Part shown: one piece after another, positions 6,875-14,140 of the stretch
How the letters are laid out: each line of letters begins with the position of its first letter
Position numbering within the stretch: position 1 is the first letter of the stretch
Origin: Thermoflexales bacterium
GTDB lineage: Bacteria > Chloroflexota > Anaerolineae > B4-G1 > SLSP01
Reading direction: 5' to 3'
DNA length: 19,427 bases
NCBI GenBank assembly: GCA_015486785.1
Contig: WFQZ01000024.1
Coordinates: forward strand, 1-19,427
Program-made: the position numbers and the translations under genes
The notes under the pieces: model-generated
Told to the model about the DNA's origin: nothing
The model's input: only the letters and a program-made list of their open reading frames with translations
Database searches by the model: none

Positions 6875-8371
6875 ATGGCTAAGTATGCTGCGGCTATTGA
6901 CCAAGGGACGACCAGCACCCGTTTTATGATTTTCGATCACAAAGGGCAAGTTGTTGGTGTTGATCAGAAAGAGCACGAACAGATCTACCCCAAACCGGGC
7001 TGGGTGGAACACGACCCGATGGAAATCTGGACCCGCACGCAAGAGGTGATTAAGGGTGCGTTGGAGAAGAGCGGCGTTGATCCCAAAGACATCGCCGCCG
7101 TGGGGATCACCAACCAGCGCGAGACCACCGTTATCTGGGAGAAGGCCACCGGCAAGCCGGTTTACAACGCCATCGTGTGGCAAGACACCCGCACGGACAA
7201 GATCTGCAACGAATTCGCCAAGGAAGGCGGCCAGGATCGCTTCCGCGCCAAGGTCGGGTTGCCGCTGGCGACCTACTTCTCCGGCCCCAAAATCAAGTGG
7301 GTTCTGGATAACATCGAGGGCGCACGCGAGAAGGCCGAGAAGGGCGAAATCCTGTTCGGCAATATCGACGGCTGGATCATCTGGAACTTGACCGGCGGGC
7401 CTAACGGTGGCGTCCACGTGACCGATGTGACCAACGCCTCCCGCACCATGTTGATGAACTTGGAGACCCTCGATTGGGACCCCGAGATTATGGAGATCAT
7501 GGGCATCCCGCGTGCGATGTTGCCGGAAATCAAGGCTTCCAGTGAAGTCTACGGCACGGCAGTGGGCGAGTTGGCCGGCGTTCCTGTGGCCGGTGACTTG
7601 GGCGATCAACAAGCCGCGCTCTTCGGTCAAGCCTGCTACAACGCCGGTGAGGCCAAGAACACTTACGGCACCGGCTGCTTCATGTTGTTGAACACCGGCA
7701 CCAAGCCGGTCCCCAGCAAGAGCGGCTTGCTCACCACCTTGGGCTACAAGATCGGCGATCAGCCGGCCGTCTACGCGCTGGAAGGCTCCATCGCCATCAC
7801 CGGCGCGTTGGTGCAATGGCTGCGCGACAACCTGAACATGATTGAGAAGTCCCCGGACATTGAGGACCTGGCGAAGACCGTTGAGGACAACGGCGGCATC
7901 TACTTCGTTCCGGCCTTCTCCGGCCTCTTTGCGCCCTACTGGCGCAGCGATGCCCGTGGTGTGATCGTCGGGTTGACCCGCTACGTCAACAAGGGCCACC
8001 TGGCCCGCGCCGTCCTGGAGGCCACCGCCTTCCAGACCCGCGAGGTGCTCGATGCGATGAACCAGGATTCCGGCGTAGACCTGACCGCGCTCAAAGTGGA
8101 CGGCGGGATGGTCTTCAATGAGTTGCTGATGCAATTCCAGGCTGACATCCTCGGTGTGCCGGTGATCCGCCCGAAAGTCGCGGAAACCACCTCCTTGGGA
8201 GCGGCGTATGCTGCTGGTCTGGCCGTAGGCTTCTGGAGCAACTTCGACGAACTACGGGCCAACTGGGGCAAGGACAAGGAATGGGATCCTCAGATGGACG
8301 AGGAGAAGCGCGTCAAGCTCTACAAGGAATGGAAGAAGGCTGTCACCCGCACCTTCGACTGGATCGAGTAA
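6875..8371 (+). CDS. glpK: Glycerol kinase
   Basis: This 498-aa FGGY-family kinase phosphorylates glycerol with ATP to sn-glycerol 3-phosphate. The N-terminal phosphate-binding AAIDQGTTSTRF, GWVEHDPMEIW, ITNQRETTVIW and NAIVWQDTRT are all present. So are the ATP-site GDLGDQQAALFGQ, NTYGTGCF and ETTSLGAAYAAGLAVG. Length is standard. The ATG at 6875 has AGGAGGT at 6863-6869. It follows dhaL by 39 bp and precedes a strong hairpin. With GlpF upstream and GlpA downstream it completes the route glycerol to glycerol 3-phosphate to dihydroxyacetone phosphate, in parallel to the dihydroxyacetone kinase of the same operon. Confidence 0.97.
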   Translation: MAKYAAAIDQGTTSTRFMIFDHKGQVVGVDQKEHEQIYPKPGWVEHDPMEIWTRTQEVIKGALEKSGVDPKDIAAVGITNQRETTVIWEKATGKPVYNAIVWQDTRTDKICNEFAKEGGQDRFRAKVGLPLATYFSGPKIKWVLDNIEGAREKAEKGEILFGNIDGWIIWNLTGGPNGGVHVTDVTNASRTMLMNLETLDWDPEIMEIMGIPRAMLPEIKASSEVYGTAVGELAGVPVAGDLGDQQAALFGQACYNAGEAKNTYGTGCFMLLNTGTKPVPSKSGLLTTLGYKIGDQPAVYALEGSIAITGALVQWLRDNLNMIEKSPDIEDLAKTVEDNGGIYFVPAFSGLFAPYWRSDARGVIVGLTRYVNKGHLARAVLEATAFQTREVLDAMNQDSGVDLTALKVDGGMVFNELLMQFQADILGVPVIRPKVAETTSLGAAYAAGLAVGFWSNFDELRANWGKDKEWDPQMDEEKRVKLYKEWKKAVTRTFDWIE

Positions 8372-8394
8372 TCCCTTCAATTCGGAAGCAAACG

Positions 8395-8430
8395 ATGGAG
8401 AGGCGGGGGCCTCCGCCTCTCCATACTTTT
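8395..8430 (+). terminator. Hairpin after glpK, possible partial terminator
   Basis: A 12-bp perfect stem, ATGGAGAGGCGG (8395-8406) and CCGCCTCTCCAT (8413-8424), has a six-base loop GGGCCT. It is followed by ACTTTTATCTT, a short and interrupted T-tract. It may terminate part of the transcription or protect the upstream mRNA end. No promoter was recognised between it and the next gene at 8450, so readthrough is needed unless one was missed. Confidence 0.6.
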
Positions 8431-8449
8431 ATCTTCCTCAGAGGCAGAT

Positions 8450-8701
8450 ATGGGAAAACGTAAACGTACTACGCGCCCTGACCCGCTCCCCGATGCTACC
8501 AATGCCCCTTGGATCTCAATGCGCTCCAGCCTGATCACTATCGGCGTGCTGAGCGTAGCTTTGGCCGGTTGGACGGCATGGCAAGCCTCGGCCTTCAAGC
8601 CTTTGGGGGAAAGCCTACTGTGGGGAGCGGCCTTTGGCGGTGGTATCTGGCTGGTCTTTATTGGAGCTTATTTTTTCAACCGTTGGGTACGGCCTCATTA
8701 A
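8450..8701 (+). CDS. Small two-span membrane protein of unknown function
   Basis: This 83-aa protein is not one I recognise. It has a basic N-terminus (MGKRKRTTR), then a Pro/Asp-rich stretch. Two hydrophobic spans follow at about residues 26-46 and 56-76, joined by a short loop with KPLGES, and it ends in RWVRPH. Positive charges at both ends suggest both termini are cytoplasmic. The ATG at 8450 has AGAGG at 8440-8444. glpA begins 19 bp after its stop, so it opens the respiratory sub-block of the operon. It could be an assembly factor or extra subunit of the GlpA/SdhBCD-like complex. That is inference from position only. Confidence 0.7.
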   Translation: MGKRKRTTRPDPLPDATNAPWISMRSSLITIGVLSVALAGWTAWQASAFKPLGESLLWGAAFGGGIWLVFIGAYFFNRWVRPH

Positions 8702-8720
8702 CTGAAGGAGCTATCTTGAA

Positions 8721-9884
8721 ATGAGCAAACCTCATGCGATTGTCATCGGCGCGGGATTCACCGGCGTTGCCATTGCGCACGATTTGGCCTTGCGTGGCTT
8801 CGAGGTCACGGTGGTGGAGCGCGGCCCAATTGCAAACGGCACATCTGGCCGCACACATGGCCTCTTGCACAGTGGCGGACGGTACGCGGTGAAAGATCAA
8901 GAATCCGCCATTGAGTGTATTGAAGAAAATACGATCTTGCGAAAGATCGTCCCTGATGTAATCGAGCCGAACGGTGGGATGTTCGTCGCCGTTGAAGAAT
9001 CGGACCTGGAGTATCGGGAAGAATTTATCGCCGGATGCGAAGCCTGTCACATCCCCATTGAGGAAATCACGCCCCAGGAAGCCTTACGCCTGGAGCCGCA
9101 CCTCAATCCCAAAGTCATCACCGCCTTCCTGGTGCCGGACGGCACGTTTGACCCGTTGCGTCTGGCGTTGGCGTTCGCGGCCACGGCTAAGTCCAATGGC
9201 GCGGTCTTCCATCTGTTCACCGACGTGGTGGGCATGGTGCTTGATGGAAACGGGAACGTCTTGGGCGTGAAGGTCTGGGATCGCGCCAACGATGAACGCT
9301 ACGAGATTCGGGGAGACATCGTGGTCAACGCGACCGGCGCGTGGGTCGGGCAGATCACCAAGATGGCTCACGGGCACGTGCCGATCACTCCCACGCCGGG
9401 CGTGATGGTGGCCTACGGACATCGCTTCGTGCAGCGGGCGATCAACCGCCTGGTTCGGCCTAGCGATGGGGACATCGTGCTGCCCCAGCGGCGGATGGCT
9501 GTGGTGGGCACGACCTCCTTCTCGGTGGACGACGTGGATTACATCCCCATCATCCGCGATCAAGTCCAGATGATGCTGGAGCGGGGCACGAAACTGATCC
9601 CGGAATTGGGCACGGCCAAAGTGCGCGGCATCTACATGGCCACGCGCCCCTTGATCGGCAGCAGCGGCCCCGGCCGCAGCATTTCCCGCACCTTCAAGGC
9701 GTATGACCACAAGGACTTGGATAACATCGATGGCCTGGTGACCATCACCGGCGGCAAAGCGACCACCTGCCGCGCGATGGCCGAAAAGACGGTGGACATT
9801 GTTTGTGAAAAGCTGGGCATTTCCGCGCCCTGCACCACCAAAGAAGTCCCGCTGATTTCGTATCGGCGGTTTTACGTAGACTAA
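8721..9884 (+). CDS. glpA: FAD-dependent glycerol-3-phosphate dehydrogenase, short GlpA type
   Basis: This 387-aa flavoprotein oxidises sn-glycerol 3-phosphate to dihydroxyacetone phosphate. It has the N-terminal FAD site VIGAGFTGVAIAHDLALRG and the GlpA-like TSGRTHGLLHSGGRYAV. The substrate-site basic residues expected from the GlpD/GlpA family are present: R54, R309 in ATRPL and K346 in TITGGKATT. The order of motifs follows E. coli GlpA closely up to APCTTKEVPL (370-378), where this protein stops. The C-terminal BFD-like [2Fe-2S] domain of long GlpA (about 150 residues) is absent. No GlpB or CCG-domain GlpC gene follows. An SdhB-like ferredoxin subunit and two cytochrome b anchors follow instead. 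AAGGAG at 8705-8710 precedes the ATG. 2-hydroxyglutarate oxidase is a related alternative, but the glpF/glpK context argues against it. Confidence 0.9.
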   Translation: MSKPHAIVIGAGFTGVAIAHDLALRGFEVTVVERGPIANGTSGRTHGLLHSGGRYAVKDQESAIECIEENTILRKIVPDVIEPNGGMFVAVEESDLEYREEFIAGCEACHIPIEEITPQEALRLEPHLNPKVITAFLVPDGTFDPLRLALAFAATAKSNGAVFHLFTDVVGMVLDGNGNVLGVKVWDRANDERYEIRGDIVVNATGAWVGQITKMAHGHVPITPTPGVMVAYGHRFVQRAINRLVRPSDGDIVLPQRRMAVVGTTSFSVDDVDYIPIIRDQVQMMLERGTKLIPELGTAKVRGIYMATRPLIGSSGPGRSISRTFKAYDHKDLDNIDGLVTITGGKATTCRAMAEKTVDIVCEKLGISAPCTTKEVPLISYRRFYVD

Positions 9885-9900
9885 ACTCATAGGTGAAAAT

Positions 9901-10644
9901 ATGAGCGACGAAAAATGGACTGTTACGTTTATCATTCATCGTCAAAAAGGCCCTGACTCGCAGCCGCACTTTGACGAGTTTACCATTGAAATTCATCCCG
10001 AAGAGTTCGTCCTGGATGGGGTGGAGTACATTTGGGCCTACAAAGATCGCTCGTTGGTCTTCCGGCATGCCTGCCATCACACCACCTGCGGAGCCTGCGG
10101 CATGCGCGTCAACGGGGTGGAAAAGCTGGCCTGCATGACCAAGATCGCGGATGTGACCCAAGACGGCGGCAAGATCAAGCTGGAGCCGCTGCGCAACTTC
10201 CCCATCGTTGGCGATCTGGTCGTTGATCTGGGGCCGCTGTACCGCAAGATGCACGAAGTCCACGCCCCGGAGGTGATCCCGCTGTGCGCTTCCCCCTGGG
10301 AAGGGGAAGGCATCAAGCCGCCCCAGGAAACCCCCAAGCGCGAAGACGGCGAAGAATACATCCGCCTGCCCGATTGCATTGAGTGCGGTTTGTGCGTGAG
10401 CGCGTGCCCCACGGCGGCTTCGGATGCGGAGTACCTCGGCCCGGCAGTGCTGGCCGCGATCCACATTCAAGGCATTGACGAGAACCCTGACTTGCTGGCC
10501 CTGGCGGATAGCCGTGAAGGAGTGTGGCGGTGTCACAGTGCCTATGAGTGTAGCGCAGTTTGCCCCTCCAACGTCGATCCGGCCTGGCGCATTATGGACC
10601 TGCGCAAGCAGATCATTGCCCGGCGTCTCAAGTTCAAGAAGTGA
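9901..10644 (+). CDS. Succinate dehydrogenase/fumarate reductase-type iron-sulfur subunit, likely partner of GlpA
   Basis: This 247-aa protein has the SdhB/FrdB layout. A [2Fe-2S] plant-ferredoxin motif C58-x4-C63-x2-C66-x11-C78 (HACHHTTCGACG) comes first. A C-terminal ferredoxin domain follows with C159-x2-C162-x2-C165-x3-C169-P and C211-x5-C217-x3-C221-P, the pattern for the [4Fe-4S] and [3Fe-4S] centres. These would carry electrons from a flavin to haem/quinone. No SdhA flavoprotein is encoded in the window, and the gene lies 16 bp after glpA. I infer that it wires GlpA to the membrane. A true succinate dehydrogenase role would need an sdhA elsewhere. The ATG at 9901 has AGGTGA at 9891-9896. 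Confidence 0.88.
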   Translation: MSDEKWTVTFIIHRQKGPDSQPHFDEFTIEIHPEEFVLDGVEYIWAYKDRSLVFRHACHHTTCGACGMRVNGVEKLACMTKIADVTQDGGKIKLEPLRNFPIVGDLVVDLGPLYRKMHEVHAPEVIPLCASPWEGEGIKPPQETPKREDGEEYIRLPDCIECGLCVSACPTAASDAEYLGPAVLAAIHIQGIDENPDLLALADSREGVWRCHSAYECSAVCPSNVDPAWRIMDLRKQIIARRLKFKK

Positions 10645-10656
10645 CAGGAGTTAGCT

Positions 10657-11049
10657 ATGCTATCCCGTGAACAACAAGGCTTAAATTGGCTTTTGCAGTG
10701 GTTTGACCCGCGTGGGCGCAGCATTGGAGGCTTGGCCTTCATCCTAAACCGCATTACGGCATTGGGGCTGGTTCTGTACTTGTACTTGCATCTGTACTAC
10801 CTGCGGCAACTGACCATGGGGCCGCAGGTCTGGAATGCGTTTATTGATTCGGCGGAAAACTCCCCCTGGATCGGCATTGGGGAACTCTTCGTCATCGCCG
10901 GCGGGCTGATCCACGGCTTAAACGGCCTGCGGATCGCCCTAAACAGCTTCAATATCGCTGTCCCATATCAAAAGCAACTTTTCTACGGGCTATTCACCCT
11001 GGCGTTGATCGGCATTGCTTTCTTTGCCGTCCATATGTTCGGCGCGTAG
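10657..11049 (+). CDS. SdhC-like cytochrome b membrane anchor
   Basis: This 130-aa membrane protein has three spans at about residues 27-50, 73-96 and 106-127, the size and topology of SdhC/FrdC anchors. LNRITALGLVLYLYLH resembles the quinone-side Arg-rich motif of SdhC. H86 in GGLIHGLNGLR fits the conserved haem-ligand HxxxGxR pattern, and H45 is a second candidate ligand. The ATG at 10657 has GGAG at 10647-10650 and comes 12 bp after the iron-sulfur gene. In this operon it would be the quinone-reducing anchor for glycerol-3-phosphate oxidation rather than for succinate. That reassignment is inference. Confidence 0.8.
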   Translation: MLSREQQGLNWLLQWFDPRGRSIGGLAFILNRITALGLVLYLYLHLYYLRQLTMGPQVWNAFIDSAENSPWIGIGELFVIAGGLIHGLNGLRIALNSFNIAVPYQKQLFYGLFTLALIGIAFFAVHMFGA

Positions 11050-11082
11050 GCCGCCTAATCATCACCGATTTGGAGAAAGACT

Positions 11083-11454
11083 ATGCAGGATGCAACTGCT
11101 GTTCCCAAGGCCGGAGAGAACGTCTGGCTCTGGCTGACTAAAATCATCAGCGGGCTGATCGTCTTTGTGGTGCTAACGATCCATCTCATCGTGAATCACT
11201 ATGTCGCCCCGGAGGGACTGTTTTACTACGATGATGTGATTAACTACTTCAAAAATCCCCTCATTCCCATTATGGAAGGCACGTTCCTGGTATTCGTCGT
11301 CATCCACTCGTCGCTGGGACTGCGCAGCATCATCTTGGATCGCAACCCCACGCAAAAAGTAATGCGCGTGGTGGACACGGTCTTTGTGGTGGGCGGCCTG
11401 GCCGTCATCGTATATGGAATTTGGCTGTTGGTGTATGTAGCGGGCCTGGGGTAA
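11083..11454 (+). CDS. SdhD-like cytochrome b membrane anchor
   Basis: This 123-aa protein has three predicted membrane spans at about residues 18-40, 62-85 and 96-120. Likely haem ligands are H34 (or H39) in TIHLIVNHY and H75 in VIHSSLGLRS, which again has the HxxxGxR pattern. The 41-residue spacing between H34 and H75 equals that between H45 and H86 in the preceding anchor, suggesting related folds. It starts at ATG 11083 behind GGAGAAAG (11072-11079), 33 bp after the SdhC-like gene. With the preceding genes it would complete a GlpA-SdhB-SdhC-SdhD-type quinone reductase. Confidence 0.78.
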   Translation: MQDATAVPKAGENVWLWLTKIISGLIVFVVLTIHLIVNHYVAPEGLFYYDDVINYFKNPLIPIMEGTFLVFVVIHSSLGLRSIILDRNPTQKVMRVVDTVFVVGGLAVIVYGIWLLVYVAGLG

Positions 11455-11481
11455 CTTTTAACCTCGCGCAGAGGAGTGTCC

Positions 11482-13974
11482 ATGATCGGCCTAGTTCTTG
11501 TCTCGCACAGTCGCCGAGTAGCCGAGTCGCTAGTTTCCCTCGTCCGCCAAGTGGCCACCAATGATGTGCCGCTGGCTATCGCCGCCGGGGTGGGGCCGGA
11601 TCGCAGCGAATTCGGCACTGACGCCCTGGAAATTATGGATGCCATCAAGCAGGTGGATCGCGGCGATGGCGTGTTGGTGTTGATGGACCTGGGCAGCGCG
11701 GTTTTGAGTGCGCAGATGGCCTTGGAGCTGCTGCCGGAGGAGACCGGTCGTCAAGTGCTGCTATGTCCCGCGCCGCTGGTCGAAGGCGCGATTGCCGCCG
11801 GTGTGCAAGCAGGATTGGGCAGCAGCTTGGCGGATGTGTGCGCCGAAGCTCGCCGCGCCTTGCAGCCGAAGTTGGAGCATCTGGACTATCCCCCTGAGGC
11901 GGTCTCTGTGGTCACGCTGCCCCCGGCGGAGGAAGCCCACCAGCTTGAGCTGACGCTGCACAACGAACACGGCCTGCACGCCCGTCCGGCGGCGCGATTC
12001 GTCCAGACGGCGGCGCAATTTGAATCTGAAATCCAGGTGCGCAACCTCACCACCGGCAAAGGCCCCGTTTCGGGCAAAAGCCTCAACGCGCTCACCACGC
12101 TGGGCGCGGTGGAAGATCACCGCATCGCGATCTCGGCTTGGGGTGTGGATGCGGCTGAGGCTCTGAACGCCCTGCGCGAACTGGTCGCGGATAATTTTGG
12201 GGAACATCCCTCGGCGGCCCCGACTCGCCCGCAGGCAATCGCCCCGCTTACCGAAGTCCCAGAAGGGGCGATTGCCTGCCTGCCGATTGCCGAGGGCGTG
12301 GCCGTTGGCCCCTTGTTCCACTATCAACCGCCCGCGCCGCACATCCCCGACGAAAAAACCTCCGATCCGGCGGCTGAATGGCAGCGGCTACAAGACGCCC
12401 TGGATCAAGTGGCCCTGGTGATCCAGAAACGGCGGGACGCACTCGCGGCCCGCTTAGGGGAGGATGAGGCCGCGATTTTTGACGCCCACCTGCTGATCCT
12501 CCGTGATCCGGAGCTGCTGGATGCCGTCCGGCAACGCATCTTCACCGCGCACCTCAACGCTGCGGCGGCCTGGCATACCTGTATCACCTCGGTGGCGCAG
12601 CGATACCGCAACCTGGCGGATGAATACTTGCAGCAGCGGGCGGCGGATGTGCTTGACGTGGGCAACCAAGTTGTGCTGCACCTATCCGGGGCCACCGTGG
12701 AGCCGCTCCGCTTCCCCCATCCGGTGATTCTGATGGCGGAAGACCTCACCCCTACCGAAACGGCGCAACTAGACCTCTCGCAAGTGCTGGGCTTGATCAC
12801 GCTGGTGGGCGGGCCGACCTCGCACACCGCGATCCTCGCCCGCTCCCTGGGCATCCCCGCAGTCACCGGCGTACCGGCAACCTTGCGCCTCGTGGCCGAT
12901 GAGACCCCCGTCGCCATTGATGGCTTTGAAGGGCTGCTGTGGGTTGAGCCGACCCCGGACCTCGCGGCCTCGTTGCTGGCGCGGCGCGAGGCGTGGCTAT
13001 CCGAGCGGCAAGCCTTGTTGCGGATGAGCCATCGCCGCGCGGTGACCACCGACGGGCGGGAGATTGAGGTCGTGGCGAACGTCGGCAAGGTGGAAGATGC
13101 CGAGGTGGCGGCGCAGAACGGCGCGGAAGGCGTGGGCTTGCTGCGTACCGAGTTCCTGTTCCTCACCCGCCGGACGCCGCCCGGCGAGGACGAGCAACTG
13201 GCCGCCTTGTTGCAGGTCGGTCGCTCTCTGCCCGGCCTGCCGATCATCGTGCGCACGCTGGATGTGGGCGGCGATAAGCCGCTGCCTTACGTGGATCAGC
13301 CGTTGGAGGCCAATCCGTTCCTGGGCGTGCGGGCTATCCGACTCTCGTTCCAGCAGCCGGAGCTATTCCGTACCCAATTGCGGGCCATCCTGCGGGCGGC
13401 GGCGGAGATCAACTTGCGGGTGATGTTCCCGATGATCGCCACGGTGGACGAGGTGCGGCGGGCTAAATCGCTCCTCGCTCAAGTCCACGAAACTTTGAGC
13501 CGCGAAAACGTCCCTCACCGCTGGCCCCTGGAAACCGGCATTATGGTGGAAATCCCTTCGGCGGCACTGCTGGCGGATAAATTCGCGCCGGAGGTGGATT
13601 TCTTCAGCGTGGGCACGAATGACTTGACCCAATACACCATGGCCGCCGAGCGCGGCAACGCGCACCTTTTCCATCTGGCCGACGCCCTGCATCCCGCCGT
13701 GCTCAAGCTCATCCGCCAAGTCGTGGCGGCGGCTGAGTCCCACGGCAAATGGGTCGGCGTTTGCGGCGAACTGGCCGGAGATCCGCTGGCTGCTCCCATC
13801 CTCATCGGCCTGGGCGTGAAGGAACTGAGTCTCAATCCGACGGGCATCCCGCGTCTGAAGTCCGCCATCCGTCAACTTTCCTACGACCAAGCCAAGGATT
13901 TGGCCGCCCGTGTGTTGCGCGAATCCGATGCGGCTACAGTGCGCCGTCTGGCGCAGGAGTTCGTCGGTTTGTAA
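11482..13974 (+). CDS. dhaM: DhaM-HPr-enzyme I fusion, complete PEP phosphotransfer chain
   Basis: This 830-aa protein carries phosphate from PEP to DhaL-bound ADP. Domains in order start with an EIIA-Man-like DhaM domain (1 to about 130; active H9 in VSHS, plus MDLGSA). An HPr domain follows (about 152-240; active H166 in GLHARPAA), then an enzyme I N-domain with H448 in GGPTSHTAILARS. The full PEP-binding barrel comes last (LLRTEFLFL, GGDKPLPY, NPFLGVRAIRLS, FFSVGTNDLTQY, catalytic C761 in GVCGELAGD). E. coli DhaM stops before this barrel and needs separate enzyme I. Here the chain is complete in one protein. The ATG at 11482 is chosen over the GTG at 11476 because GAGGAG (11471-11476) then lies five bases away. 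It is the last gene of the operon. Confidence 0.94.
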   Translation: MIGLVLVSHSRRVAESLVSLVRQVATNDVPLAIAAGVGPDRSEFGTDALEIMDAIKQVDRGDGVLVLMDLGSAVLSAQMALELLPEETGRQVLLCPAPLVEGAIAAGVQAGLGSSLADVCAEARRALQPKLEHLDYPPEAVSVVTLPPAEEAHQLELTLHNEHGLHARPAARFVQTAAQFESEIQVRNLTTGKGPVSGKSLNALTTLGAVEDHRIAISAWGVDAAEALNALRELVADNFGEHPSAAPTRPQAIAPLTEVPEGAIACLPIAEGVAVGPLFHYQPPAPHIPDEKTSDPAAEWQRLQDALDQVALVIQKRRDALAARLGEDEAAIFDAHLLILRDPELLDAVRQRIFTAHLNAAAAWHTCITSVAQRYRNLADEYLQQRAADVLDVGNQVVLHLSGATVEPLRFPHPVILMAEDLTPTETAQLDLSQVLGLITLVGGPTSHTAILARSLGIPAVTGVPATLRLVADETPVAIDGFEGLLWVEPTPDLAASLLARREAWLSERQALLRMSHRRAVTTDGREIEVVANVGKVEDAEVAAQNGAEGVGLLRTEFLFLTRRTPPGEDEQLAALLQVGRSLPGLPIIVRTLDVGGDKPLPYVDQPLEANPFLGVRAIRLSFQQPELFRTQLRAILRAAAEINLRVMFPMIATVDEVRRAKSLLAQVHETLSRENVPHRWPLETGIMVEIPSAALLADKFAPEVDFFSVGTNDLTQYTMAAERGNAHLFHLADALHPAVLKLIRQVVAAAESHGKWVGVCGELAGDPLAAPILIGLGVKELSLNPTGIPRLKSAIRQLSYDQAKDLAARVLRESDAATVRRLAQEFVGL

Positions 13975-14043
13975 GACCGGTTTTTCACCGCCGGGGCGCA
14001 GGGGGGCACAGAGAAATCACCTTCGGCTCAATGTACGCGATCC

Positions 14044-14073
14044 AAACGCCGGTTGACCAGACCGGCGTTTTTT
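14044..14073 (+). terminator. Rho-independent terminator of the glycerol operon
   Basis: A 10-bp stem, AAACGCCGGT (14044-14053) and ACCGGCGTTT (14061-14070), has a seven-base loop TGACCAG. It runs directly into a six-base T tract (14068-14073). It lies 70 bp after the dhaM stop and just before the next promoter, so it marks the end of the glpF-dhaM unit. Confidence 0.88.
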
Positions 14074-14084
14074 GGTGGGCGCGT

Positions 14085-14111
14085 TTGTCTCCGCCCCACG
14101 CTGCCTATAAT
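14085..14111 (+). promoter_or_regulatory. Probable promoter of the pseudokinase / beta-helix unit
   Basis: A perfect -10 box TATAAT is at 14106-14111. The best -35 candidate is weak, TTGTCT at 14085-14090 with a 15-base spacer. It lies directly after the terminator at 14044-14073 and gives a leader of about 23 bases before the ATG at 14141. The -10 element is convincing. The -35 is not, so an activator may be needed. Confidence 0.6.
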
Positions 14112-14140
14112 AAGGATGTCATCCGCTGGAGGAAATTGAA

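Noticed and set aside
6848..8134. 428-aa minus-strand ORF
   Set aside because: It is antisense to glpK and its composition is typical of a reverse-complement shadow.
8281..8463. Small + strand ORF overlapping the end of glpK
   Set aside because: It overlaps glpK in another frame and runs through the hairpin, with no ribosome site. The real small gene starts at 8450.
9084..10536. Long minus-strand ORFs opposite glpA and the Fe-S gene
   Set aside because: Both real genes carry intact catalytic or cluster motifs on the + strand. The antisense frames show none.
9901..11454. Ordinary succinate dehydrogenase operon
   Set aside because: No SdhA is encoded and the only flavoprotein directly upstream is GlpA-type. 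The flanking genes are all for glycerol or dihydroxyacetone. A dual role cannot be excluded.
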